The notes under the pieces: generated by a model | Seen by the model: only the letters and a program-made list of their open reading frames with translations | Databases searched by the model: none | What the model was told of the DNA's origin: nothing | Position numbers and translations under genes: made by a program | Shown: one piece after another, positions 1-8,444 of the stretch | Position numbering within the stretch: the stretch's first letter is position 1 | Layout of the letters: every line of letters starts with the position of its first letter | Source: CAZBUK01 sp964495085 | GTDB lineage: Bacteria > Bacteroidota > Ignavibacteria > T3Sed10-11 | Length of the DNA stretch: 37,651 nt | Assembly: GCA_964495085.1 (NCBI GenBank) | Contig: CAZBUK010000034.1 | Coordinates: 1 to 37,651 of the forward strand | Direction of reading: 5' to 3'

Positions 1-230
1 TTGGGCTCAAAAAGAAAAGTAACAATAATTCAAATATATCTGAATATATTCATGCCATTATTCTAATTTCATAAGCTTCTGAAGTAATAAATCATACTGG
101 ACCCATAGTTTGTGTATCATAAAGTTATTCCTTTTCCAATGCAATATTCCACTATGTTCACTTAGCCAATAATAATTTTGGACACCAATAGTCGTAAACC
201 TCTAAAAACTTTTTATTCCTACATTTCGAT
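1..230. other. AT-rich non-coding end of window
   Basis: This stretch lies downstream of the response-regulator stop codon and is clearly richer in A and T than the coding DNA beside it. I see no convincing ORF, tRNA or GC-rich hairpin followed by a T-run. The short palindrome around 209-221 is made only of A/T plus one central G/C step and is not a credible terminator. The transcript may therefore continue or end beyond this window. Confidence 0.5.
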
Positions 231-1601
231 TCACCCTTTCGGTTTTTCGATCCGGTGTCTTCTCATCATTTTTAACAAATTCGAGTGATTCGCAATCCCC
301 AGAGATTTTGCAGTATTTGTAATGTGCCAGCTGTTTTCGTTTAGCGCGCTCAGAAGTATGCGCCGCTCTGCATCCTTTTTAAGATCCGAAAATGATTTCC
401 CGTCTGTAGACATTGCGGGCACATTGTCATCCTTGATATCCGCGGGAATATGATCCGGAGTCAGCACCTTTCCGTCGCACCTGATGATCATACGCTCGAT
501 AGTGTTCTCCAGTTCGCGCACGTTATTCATTTTCCAATCGTAGCTTTTCAAAGCGGCGACCGTATCCGGTTGAATAGACAGAGTCTGGATGCCGAATCTT
601 TTACATATTCGATTGATAAAATGACGACACAAAGCCTCTACATCGTCGAGACGATCACGAAGAGGCGGTACTTTAAGCATATGCGTGCAGATTCTATAAT
701 AGAGATCCCGCCTGAAACGCTCCTGTTTAATTTCGTCCTCAAGATTTTTATGCGTCGCAGTAATGACTCGGACGTCGATTTTTATTGTTCTCGTCTCTCC
801 TCCCAAGCGGGTCACCTCGCCTTCTTCCAGCACCCGCAGCAATTTTGCCTGTACCGGCAAGGGCATATCGCCGATCTCATCGAGCAGGAGCGTTCCGCCG
901 TGGGCTGCTTCAAATTTTCCCCTCATAGTCCGAACCGCACCGGTAAAAGCGCCCTTTTCGAATCCAAAAAGCTCGCTCTCAACAAGATGCTCCGGAAGCG
1001 CTGCGCAATTTACCGCAATGAACGGTTTTTCATTTCGTTCGCTCAGTCTATATATCTCGCGTGCGACCAGCTCCTTGCCTGTACCGCTCTCTCCGAGTAT
1101 AAGCGTATTGCTCGGCACCTTCGCCACTCTTGCGATCTGATCCTTCAGGGACTGCATAGCGGGGCTGCCCCCGATGAGAACGGAGTGATAGCCGTGCTGC
1201 TCGCGCAGGTTCGTGTTCTCCCGGAGTAGCCTCCGCTGTTCGACGGCATTTTCTACTACCCTGACCAGCTGGTCGACGCTGACTTCGCCTTTGTCGAAGA
1301 AATTGAATGCTCCGAGTTTAACCGCACGTACGCATCTTTCGAAATTCCCCTCCGCGGTATATACGATTACGGGAATTTCATGTAATTTACGCTCGCGCAG
1401 CTTTTCCAGGAATTGCAGCCCATCCATTACCGGCATTTCGATATCTGCAACTACCGCATCGATTTCCTCGCCCTCGATGATATCGATCGCCTCTTTTCCG
1501 TTCGATGCCGTTTGAACCGTGTACCCGAGTTTCCGATGAATGTCGTATGCATATTGGTCCCGCATGGTTTTCAGATCGTCGACGATAAGTATCGTAGTCA
1601 T
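231..1601 (-). CDS. NtrC-family sigma-54-dependent response regulator
   Basis: A 456-aa cytoplasmic transcription activator. An N-terminal receiver domain (about 1-120) has acidic residues D8/D9, phospho-acceptor D53, T82 and K104. A central AAA+ domain (about 140-370) has Walker A GESGTGKE at 170-177, the sigma-54-contacting GAFTGA loop at 217-222 and Walker B LLLDE at 238-242. A C-terminal Fis-type helix-turn-helix lies at about 405-456. All key residues are present, so it should be phosphorylated by a partner kinase and drive open-complex formation by RNA polymerase-sigma54. Its ATG overlaps the stop of the upstream histidine kinase by 4 nt, marking that kinase as the cognate partner. Targets are not shown directly. 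The two sigma-54 promoters in front of the cytochrome genes in this window are candidates. Confidence 0.96.
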   Translation of the reverse strand: MTTILIVDDLKTMRDQYAYDIHRKLGYTVQTASNGKEAIDIIEGEEIDAVVADIEMPVMDGLQFLEKLRERKLHEIPVIVYTAEGNFERCVRAVKLGAFNFFDKGEVSVDQLVRVVENAVEQRRLLRENTNLREQHGYHSVLIGGSPAMQSLKDQIARVAKVPSNTLILGESGTGKELVAREIYRLSERNEKPFIAVNCAALPEHLVESELFGFEKGAFTGAVRTMRGKFEAAHGGTLLLDEIGDMPLPVQAKLLRVLEEGEVTRLGGETRTIKIDVRVITATHKNLEDEIKQERFRRDLYYRICTHMLKVPPLRDRLDDVEALCRHFINRICKRFGIQTLSIQPDTVAALKSYDWKMNNVRELENTIERMIIRCDGKVLTPDHIPADIKDDNVPAMSTDGKSFSDLKKDAERRILLSALNENSWHITNTAKSLGIANHSNLLKMMRRHRIEKPKG

Positions 1602-3403
1602 TGTTTCCCGGTCTCCGGTTCGGTTGATATGTTCTTCTGCATTGCGCTCGTATATGCAGGGAACGAGAGAAAGACGTCTGTCCCTTTCCCCTCCTCGCTC
1701 ACGAGCGTAATCGTTCCGCCATACATTTCACAAATATGCTTGACGTTGAGCAGCCCGATGCCCGTACCTGCGGATTTCGTGGTTACCGACGCAAGGAAGA
1801 GCTTTTCCTGAATGGAGGGCGATATTCCCGTGCCGGTATCGGATATCTCAATCTTTACGGCTCCGGACCCTGTGAACATTCGCACGGTTATATTTCCGCC
1901 TGTCGCGAGAGATTCGACTGCGTTGCGCAGCAGGTTGTCAAGTGCACGTCTGATCTGAAGTTCATCGGCAAGTATACATGCATCCGGTGAAGGAAGTTCG
2001 GTGGCTATGTCTATACCTCCGGGGGTGCCGTCAGTATACGTCTTCGTCAATCCTTCAATGAGCGCGTTGAGGTTGACCGGATGTACATCGCTCTGTCTTC
2101 TGATCCTCGAATATTCCCGCGCGAGTTCTCCGAGATACTCGAGACTCTCCATTACGGTCGATTTTCTCTCGTTGAACACGCGGAGCAATTCCTCCGGGTC
2201 GGACTCGGCCGCTTCAGCCCAATGCTGCATTACATTTCTGATCGGAATGAACCCGTTCTTGATATCATGATTGACTTTTCTCGCAAGATCCGCAAACGCG
2301 GCCTTCTGCTCCGCTGCAGCCAGATCCATACCCGATTTCCTCAACCTTCGGACCATATCCTGTAAAGCGTTGTTGAGAATGCCGACTTCGTCCCGGCTCC
2401 TGATGACGAAGGGATCGTCGTTTTCCAGCAGCGATATATTCTCGGCGACCGCAGCCAACTTTTGCAGCGGACCCGTTACCGAATACGATCGCCAGAACGA
2501 TAGCAGAACCGTGACGGTAATCCCGAGGACGCCTATCATGATGATGCGTTTATTCAGACTGTCGATCAGCTCGATCAACTCGTGTCTTGAATGTAAATAG
2601 GTCAAAGATGCATCGCGTATGCCTCGACCCGTAATGACCGCGAGCGGAATGTTCGCGAAGGTGTACTCATCGGCAAAGGTAGCGGCTGCACCCGTATCCG
2701 GCACCGTTTCCTGATCCGATATCAATGCCCGGAGGATCTCATCTCCCGGTTCGCTGCCCGCTTCGAGCATGATTGTTCCGCCGCTGTGAAGCATGAGCCG
2801 GTCGTTCTCTCTGTACCGAAGTCCGGCGAGATATTCGTTGTTGAGTTCCAGACCTCCGATCAGGTAGTAGTATTGCGCGCCGATACGGACCGAATCGATC
2901 GCGGATAGGCAGAGGAGGCTTCCCGCAGGTATCTGGTACCGGTAAAGCACCGGTCCGGCTCCTGCGCTCCGAAGTCCCCGGATAAGACTTCCTGCATCTT
3001 TGCCGAATGAGTTTCTGAAATGTCCGGAACTCAGAACGACGCCGCGATTCGTTGTGATCTTGAGTACGTCCAATCGCATAGTCGGCATGTATTCGGGAGC
3101 ATAATCCACAACGGTCGGATGAGAATACTCCTCGAGCACGTTCACGTAGAGTCTGAAGTCATTGTCGCCGGAGATCTTGACTGCAAGCTGCCGCAGGTGC
3201 GCGCGTATCAAATCGCGGCGGGAGGAGAGCTTATTGTCGAGAGATTCCACGGCGAATCCCACGTCGCGATAGTACCGCTCGGTAAACTGATGAGTCACGA
3301 TCTGTTGAACCGAGTAAAGGATCAGAACCACGATGGTCATAAAAAGAAGCGCGAACGTGGTCGACAACTTCAGCGCAAGGGGTATTCTGAATCGGCGTTT
3401 CAT
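1598..3403 (-). CDS. Membrane sensor histidine kinase (NtrB/NtrY-like), cognate to downstream sigma-54 activator
   Basis: About 601 aa from the ATG at 3403. Transmembrane helix 1 is near residues 10-34, then a roughly 250-aa periplasmic sensing region, TM2 near 287-305, a HAMP linker, a dimerisation domain with phospho-acceptor H379 (motif NHDIKN) and an HATPase domain with the N box around N494, DTGTGIS at 522-528 and GTGIGL near 546-551. I chose the ATG at 3403 because it overlaps the upstream lipoprotein stop in an ATGA junction; a GTG at 3421 in the same frame would add six residues. The 3' end overlaps the response regulator by 4 nt. The periplasmic domain has no motif I can assign to a ligand. 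The translationally coupled lipoprotein upstream is a plausible input partner. Confidence 0.93.
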   Translation of the reverse strand: MKRRFRIPLALKLSTTFALLFMTIVVLILYSVQQIVTHQFTERYYRDVGFAVESLDNKLSSRRDLIRAHLRQLAVKISGDNDFRLYVNVLEEYSHPTVVDYAPEYMPTMRLDVLKITTNRGVVLSSGHFRNSFGKDAGSLIRGLRSAGAGPVLYRYQIPAGSLLCLSAIDSVRIGAQYYYLIGGLELNNEYLAGLRYRENDRLMLHSGGTIMLEAGSEPGDEILRALISDQETVPDTGAAATFADEYTFANIPLAVITGRGIRDASLTYLHSRHELIELIDSLNKRIIMIGVLGITVTVLLSFWRSYSVTGPLQKLAAVAENISLLENDDPFVIRSRDEVGILNNALQDMVRRLRKSGMDLAAAEQKAAFADLARKVNHDIKNGFIPIRNVMQHWAEAAESDPEELLRVFNERKSTVMESLEYLGELAREYSRIRRQSDVHPVNLNALIEGLTKTYTDGTPGGIDIATELPSPDACILADELQIRRALDNLLRNAVESLATGGNITVRMFTGSGAVKIEISDTGTGISPSIQEKLFLASVTTKSAGTGIGLLNVKHICEMYGGTITLVSEEGKGTDVFLSFPAYTSAMQKNISTEPETGKQ

Positions 3404-6030
3404 TCCGGTTGTATGTCCCACTTATCGTAATTGCTCCGGGGAAACCACGCCCCCGACAAATCCAGAAACTGACCCGGCTCCAGAGCGGGGTTTATGAGAT
3501 CATACGGTATAACCGCGTAGTTTCTGACCCTCAGAAGAGGTATAATATTCATCCGCCCGATTAATTCCCGTTCAAGCCGGGCGGCGGTATCAACGGGATT
3601 CCCGGAACCTTCTTCCCCGTCCACCGGGTTGGATTCGATGCGGTACCCGCGGCTGAGAAGCTCGCGAAGAGCAAGCAGCGGCGAATTGAATCTGCTCTCG
3701 AACGAATCGACTAAGACTTCGTACCTGCCGCCCGATCGAATGGATGTCATCGCTCTTGTCGACAGGCCTTCGGGACGCCGGTACGGTATGCCCGCCTGCG
3801 AGAGCAGAGCACCCAGACGTTCGGCAATCTGGGCTGCGGCGGGATCATTGCTATAATAATATATCCTGAGCGGTTGAGTGATCCTGACGTTCCGTTCCGG
3901 CGACGAGATCTCCGGGTTGCCGGGAAGACTGCCCGTTATCTGAAATGCCGGTACGCCTTCCGCTTCGTTCACGATGTTCGCAAATACAGCTCTGTCCATC
4001 AGCGCAACGATTCGTTTACGGGAATCCGGATCGGTCAGGGCGGCCGACATCGGATTGAGCGCAAAAAAGTATAGAACCTCGCCCGGGAATTCAACCACGC
4101 GATACCGCGGAAGTTCTCTGAAGAATTCGACGTCCTTCCGGTTTCTCACCGAAGCGGCAACGTTTCGCCGTCCGGAAATGAATTCAACCACATCTGGATG
4201 GTTCAGTATAAAATGCAGCTCCTTCAGAGGAGGCATTCCATGACGGTAAATTTCATTCCTCACGGTCTTAACGATATCAGGCGATACACCTTTGCCGGTT
4301 GAGGCGATACGAAACGGACCCGTTCCCGATGGCCAGGATGAACCATCGGCATTTCGTGCGATATGAAAGCAAGGGTGCGAGAGATATTCCGGAAGATTGG
4401 GCACAGGATAATGGAGCCGGATATACAATGTCGTCGATTCTATCGGGTACACTCCCGGAGCATCGGCTGCTGAAGATCCATGGACACCCCGGTTCGGCTC
4501 GATCGGTTCCCACAGCCATGCATACGGACACGATTCCGTGAGACATTTTTTTTGAGCCGCCGCCAAAGCGAGGGATACCGATTCGGCGTCGAGAGGAGTT
4601 CCGTCGCTGAAGAGCACGTCCGGACGGAGCTGTATTGTCCATCCGAGATAAGTCGAGTCGGGTACTGCGGCGAGCGCGAGCAGAGGACGCGGAACGCTCT
4701 CCGTCATCGTGAAGAGCGTTTCGTACACATTGTGAAAAACAATCGGCTGCAGCATCCGGAATGCCGGGTCGGGAATTGAATAATTATCCTTGCTCTTGAC
4801 GATCGTGAGTACCGATTCATAAACAGGAAGTCTCGGGATATCGAATATTACCGGAAGCGTAAAATGCAACATTCCTCCGGGTATGAACTGCAATCTGCTC
4901 CGAATCGAGCCGTCCGGGAATTCATACCTCAGGGCCAGGGCTAGTCCGGATACACCGTTCCGCCTCGCCGGTGTGATCGCAGAGATATAAGAATCGAATG
5001 GTATGGATTGGCCGAGCAAAACCGGCTCATCGCTCTTCACGGCGAAGAGTACGAACGATTTTTCATCCCGGTTAACCACCGCAACCGTATCCTCCCCAAC
5101 GAAAAAAATCCGGTGTCCCCATGGTCTCGACGATCTCCAAATCGTTTCGGATGCCAGCGCGTCGGCCAGCAGGAGAAATCCGGTGTCATCGAGAAATATC
5201 AGACGGTCCCCCCGGTTCAGAGTACGCATGCTCTGTACCATCGTCTGTCCGGCTTGTGTTAATTGAAAGAAAGGCTTGCCCGGAACCGCATTGGTTTTTG
5301 CACCGGTCGTTGACATCGAATCCAGTTCGGTCGCGCTGGTATCAGTCGAATCCGACTGATCTTCTGTATTAAACACGGGTATACCGGATCTTCCCGTTAT
5401 AAACGGCGGGTGTCGATGATACCCGGCCGGATCTCCTGTGAGAAAAAAACCGGCTGGAATAATCGACATAATACGGCGGTTTTCGGGCGATGGAACGTCG
5501 AATTTCCGGTCGATTGCGAACGTGTCATTCAGTAAATCGGCAGAAATAATCGAATCCTGAAAAAGTATATGCAGCCGGGCCGGCTCACCGGCGCTATCGG
5601 AATATATGTGAAGATCGATGATTTCACCATGAAATTCTCCACCGATATCCTCCCATAACCTGCGCGATCGGCCGGGTACCGGCGTGGTGCCGGGTACCCC
5701 CGAGGTGTCCTCGATGATAAACGGGAGAATGACCGTTGCACTCCCCGATCGAATGAGATGATAATCGGACTCGAAGGGCTCCCCGGTCAGTTCGAAATAT
5801 CGTCCGAGCAATAAATCAAATTCGCGTCGATGTCCCTCGAAAGTTTCCCTGTCCCGCTCGGGATCGAGCGCGAGCAGCAGATAGGTTGTCCGGACCAGAT
5901 CCTCTTTCAGAGCTCTGAGTTCCTCCTGTTCAGCTTCAGACGGTTTTTTTCTTAATTCGTATCCGAGGTGTGCGCAGGAAAGAAAGTAGAGGGATGCGAG
6001 CAGAAAAACGAACGGCAGCGATTTACTCAT
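3400..6030 (-). CDS. Lipoprotein with probable beta-propeller region and family-5 solute-binding domain
   Basis: 876 aa. It has a lipoprotein signal peptide with lipobox FLSC and Cys19 as the predicted lipidated residue. Residues about 90-400 are rich in short beta-strands with repeated 'L-F-L-D/V-D' blades and look propeller-like; a Ser/Thr/Asp-rich linker lies around 224-245. Residues about 427-860 resemble the SBP_bac_5 (peptide/nickel-binding) fold: NVYETLF at 434-440, the signature LRPDVLFSDGTPL at 468-480 and GTGPFRI at 569-575. No ABC permease genes accompany it. Its stop overlaps the ATG of a histidine kinase by 4 nt. I infer a ligand-sensing accessory protein for the kinase rather than a transport component. 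A transporter encoded elsewhere remains possible. Confidence 0.75.
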   Translation of the reverse strand: MSKSLPFVFLLASLYFLSCAHLGYELRKKPSEAEQEELRALKEDLVRTTYLLLALDPERDRETFEGHRREFDLLLGRYFELTGEPFESDYHLIRSGSATVILPFIIEDTSGVPGTTPVPGRSRRLWEDIGGEFHGEIIDLHIYSDSAGEPARLHILFQDSIISADLLNDTFAIDRKFDVPSPENRRIMSIIPAGFFLTGDPAGYHRHPPFITGRSGIPVFNTEDQSDSTDTSATELDSMSTTGAKTNAVPGKPFFQLTQAGQTMVQSMRTLNRGDRLIFLDDTGFLLLADALASETIWRSSRPWGHRIFFVGEDTVAVVNRDEKSFVLFAVKSDEPVLLGQSIPFDSYISAITPARRNGVSGLALALRYEFPDGSIRSRLQFIPGGMLHFTLPVIFDIPRLPVYESVLTIVKSKDNYSIPDPAFRMLQPIVFHNVYETLFTMTESVPRPLLALAAVPDSTYLGWTIQLRPDVLFSDGTPLDAESVSLALAAAQKKCLTESCPYAWLWEPIEPNRGVHGSSAADAPGVYPIESTTLYIRLHYPVPNLPEYLSHPCFHIARNADGSSWPSGTGPFRIASTGKGVSPDIVKTVRNEIYRHGMPPLKELHFILNHPDVVEFISGRRNVAASVRNRKDVEFFRELPRYRVVEFPGEVLYFFALNPMSAALTDPDSRKRIVALMDRAVFANIVNEAEGVPAFQITGSLPGNPEISSPERNVRITQPLRIYYYSNDPAAAQIAERLGALLSQAGIPYRRPEGLSTRAMTSIRSGGRYEVLVDSFESRFNSPLLALRELLSRGYRIESNPVDGEEGSGNPVDTAARLERELIGRMNIIPLLRVRNYAVIPYDLINPALEPGQFLDLSGAWFPRSNYDKWDIQPE

Positions 6031-6125
6031 AAATAATTAACCGGAACCCGATAGTGTAATGATGGTTTTCACGACTCCGGGTGAGGATACAGAAGGATTG
6101 AATATAGATCGGTCGGACGCCGTAA

Positions 6126-8441
6126 CTAAAAAGGATAACCAATTGCGATATTAAAAACAAGATTATCCTTCCGCCAGCGTGCGCTTCCGAAATCCGTTTC
6201 TCCTCCGACCCAGCGTTCACCGCGTGGCAGATACGGTATATGGAGCGGGAATGCAACGTCGAGCCGGAGCACGAAAAAGGTAATATCGAGCCGCAAACCC
6301 AGTCCCGCACCCATCGCCAATTCTTCGGTAAACGAATCGAACGTAAATGCCGCTCCAGGCATATCGGCATTATTCCGTATGTGCCAGACATTTCCCATGT
6401 CGAGAAACAGAGCCCCTTTCAACACGCTCACAATCGGGAACCTGTACTCGGTATTGAACTCGAGCCGGATATCTCCGGTTCGGTCGACGAGAAAGGATGT
6501 CTCTCCGTCGGGGGGCCTATAGGAACCCGGGCCTATTGTTCGGGCTGCAAACGCCCGTATACTATTCGTTCCTCCGGTAAAGTATTGTTTGACGTAGGGA
6601 AGCGATCGCGAATTACCGTACGGCACACCGACGCCCGCAATCAACCTGAATACAACGCGGGAATCCCTCCCGCTCCGTAAATAATACCTGAGATCGAAAT
6701 CGCCGCGTATATACTGAGAGAACGGCGTTCCGAATATCAACTGCGGTTCGCCTTCCATGCGTTCATCGTCCCGCAGCAGGGAACGAAGCAGGTACAAGGT
6801 GTTTCCCGACAGATCCAGATTGAAATTCAGGTACCAATGATTGCGTCTCGTATCGTCTATTTGATCGTTATAGAAGAATGAATACGTCGACCCGATAATA
6901 AATTGCGCTTCGAAACTCCTCCGTAAAATCGGATTCGCATCGATGAGCGTTCTGAATTCCGGAACCACCGAGCTCGGCCTGTAGAACTTTACCGTGACCG
7001 GATTCAGTTCATGACGGGTGTAGAGCGATTTGGTCCAGACATAACCATAGAGGAACGAGAACGAGTCCAATCTGAAAAGATCGGGGCGCCGGAACAAGGA
7101 ATAGCCGGTCCTGACCCGCGTGCGTGGAACGTAGAGCGATGGCCGGGTTTCCAGTTTCACCGGCGAGATGATCCGCGGGATCTGGAGTTCCGTCTCGATG
7201 CCGAATTCATACGAGGTAGGATTGGGGGATGAACGGCCTATCTGGGCTTCGATACCGGAGATCAGGTTCACTGAAAACATCTCAGCGCCACCGAATACGT
7301 TTCTGTTGGTGAAACCGATGCTGAGTCCGGGGCCCGCAAAATCATTCGATTTGCTCACTGCTTTGACCTCGACCCTCAGCGATTTTTCGTCTGCGGGCGT
7401 GAGGAATATATGTGCATCGAGCATCGGTTCATCGGAATCCTCCGGCTCGTTGAAGCGGATACTGACGAACTTGAATGTTCCCAGCCCCATAAACCGGTTG
7501 ATGGTCAACACATGTGCATGCCGATTGTAGTCCATGCCGCTTCTCAGAAAAACGGCGCCGGCAAGAACTTCCGGCCTGAATCCGGATGTTCCGTCAATGA
7601 TATGCACGCCGCGCGTAACAACCGTATCGGGATCGCCGTTTTGCCGTCCGGGTTCAAGCGTGTAGCCGGGGTATATATAAATATTCCGCATGCTATATCG
7701 ATTCCGCGCTTGAACCGGAGCATCACGATTCACCGTCAGGTAGAGATCGATAATATGATCCCCGACGGAGGTATCGGCGATAAAACGGAGATAATCCGGA
7801 TTGAAATAAAAGAATCCCCGTTCCTTCAATTGAGCGTCTATCCGCTCGATCTCATCCCTCAGGCGGTCCAGATCGAATCTCTCTCCTCTCCCGAGATCCG
7901 ATTCCGACTGTATGCTATCGATCGCAGTCTCGAGTTCGTTCTTGCCATGTGGGAAAATTATATTGCCGAGCAGATACGGCATTCCCGTATGAGCGGTATA
8001 AAGAATTCGCGAGGTGCCGCCGTCGCTCATAATTTCATATCCGACATCGGCATTCAAGAAGCCGTTATTCTCAAGCCTGTTCCTAATCAAACCGGCCGTC
8101 TGTACGGGATTTACCTGACTGAGAAGTACCGGTGGTTGCCCCAATCGGTTTTTTATCCAGTAACGGAGTCCTCTCCCGCGCGGCTCTCCGGCGATATTAT
8201 AAAACCAGAGGCGCAATTTGTACAAACCCAGGAAGGAATCGTTCGGTTCGGGACGAATGACATCTTCGAGCTCGGTCTGCAGCCGGCTTTCTCCAGCTAT
8301 CCTGTCGTCGGAATCCAGCCGGAGCTCCGCACCTGTATATAGTTCCTCCCCTTCACCGAGGTATTTGGTATGCGAGCAACCGGTCAGAAAACCGACCGCG
8401 CTAAAAAGTAGCATTAGGATTTTCATTCTTTGCATAGTCAT
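6126..8441 (-). CDS. tamL: TamL, lipoprotein TamA-like Omp85 outer-membrane assembly protein
   Basis: 771 aa. The N-terminus is a lipoprotein signal with lipobox LTGC followed by the KYLGEGEELYTG motif typical of FCB-type TamA/BamA relatives. POTRA-like repeats follow (about 60-370), then a C-terminal 16-strand barrel region of the Omp85/D15 surface-antigen type. The VRFGG-like segment appears as YFTGGTNSIRAF near residue 620, and the protein ends with an aromatic residue in a beta-signal (NIAIGYPF). The gene starts 3 nt after the tamB stop, which fits co-translation of a TamL-TamB envelope module that links inner and outer membranes. The ATG at 8441 is used here. The third Met, at 8426, would give a more compact signal peptide and is a reasonable alternative. 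Confidence 0.88.
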   Translation of the reverse strand: MTMQRMKILMLLFSAVGFLTGCSHTKYLGEGEELYTGAELRLDSDDRIAGESRLQTELEDVIRPEPNDSFLGLYKLRLWFYNIAGEPRGRGLRYWIKNRLGQPPVLLSQVNPVQTAGLIRNRLENNGFLNADVGYEIMSDGGTSRILYTAHTGMPYLLGNIIFPHGKNELETAIDSIQSESDLGRGERFDLDRLRDEIERIDAQLKERGFFYFNPDYLRFIADTSVGDHIIDLYLTVNRDAPVQARNRYSMRNIYIYPGYTLEPGRQNGDPDTVVTRGVHIIDGTSGFRPEVLAGAVFLRSGMDYNRHAHVLTINRFMGLGTFKFVSIRFNEPEDSDEPMLDAHIFLTPADEKSLRVEVKAVSKSNDFAGPGLSIGFTNRNVFGGAEMFSVNLISGIEAQIGRSSPNPTSYEFGIETELQIPRIISPVKLETRPSLYVPRTRVRTGYSLFRRPDLFRLDSFSFLYGYVWTKSLYTRHELNPVTVKFYRPSSVVPEFRTLIDANPILRRSFEAQFIIGSTYSFFYNDQIDDTRRNHWYLNFNLDLSGNTLYLLRSLLRDDERMEGEPQLIFGTPFSQYIRGDFDLRYYLRSGRDSRVVFRLIAGVGVPYGNSRSLPYVKQYFTGGTNSIRAFAARTIGPGSYRPPDGETSFLVDRTGDIRLEFNTEYRFPIVSVLKGALFLDMGNVWHIRNNADMPGAAFTFDSFTEELAMGAGLGLRLDITFFVLRLDVAFPLHIPYLPRGERWVGGETDFGSARWRKDNLVFNIAIGYPF

Positions 8442-8444
8442 ATG

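Noticed and set aside
209..221. A/T palindrome after the response regulator as a terminator
   Set aside because: The stem has almost no G-C pairs, so it would be too weak to stop transcription.
1598..3421. Histidine kinase starting at the GTG at 3421
   Set aside because: The ATG at 3403 forms an ATGA overlap with the upstream stop, which is the same coupling used between kinase and regulator.
7410..8342. 310-aa open frame on the plus strand opposite tamL
   Set aside because: Antisense shadow of tamL with no ribosome-binding site or known motif.
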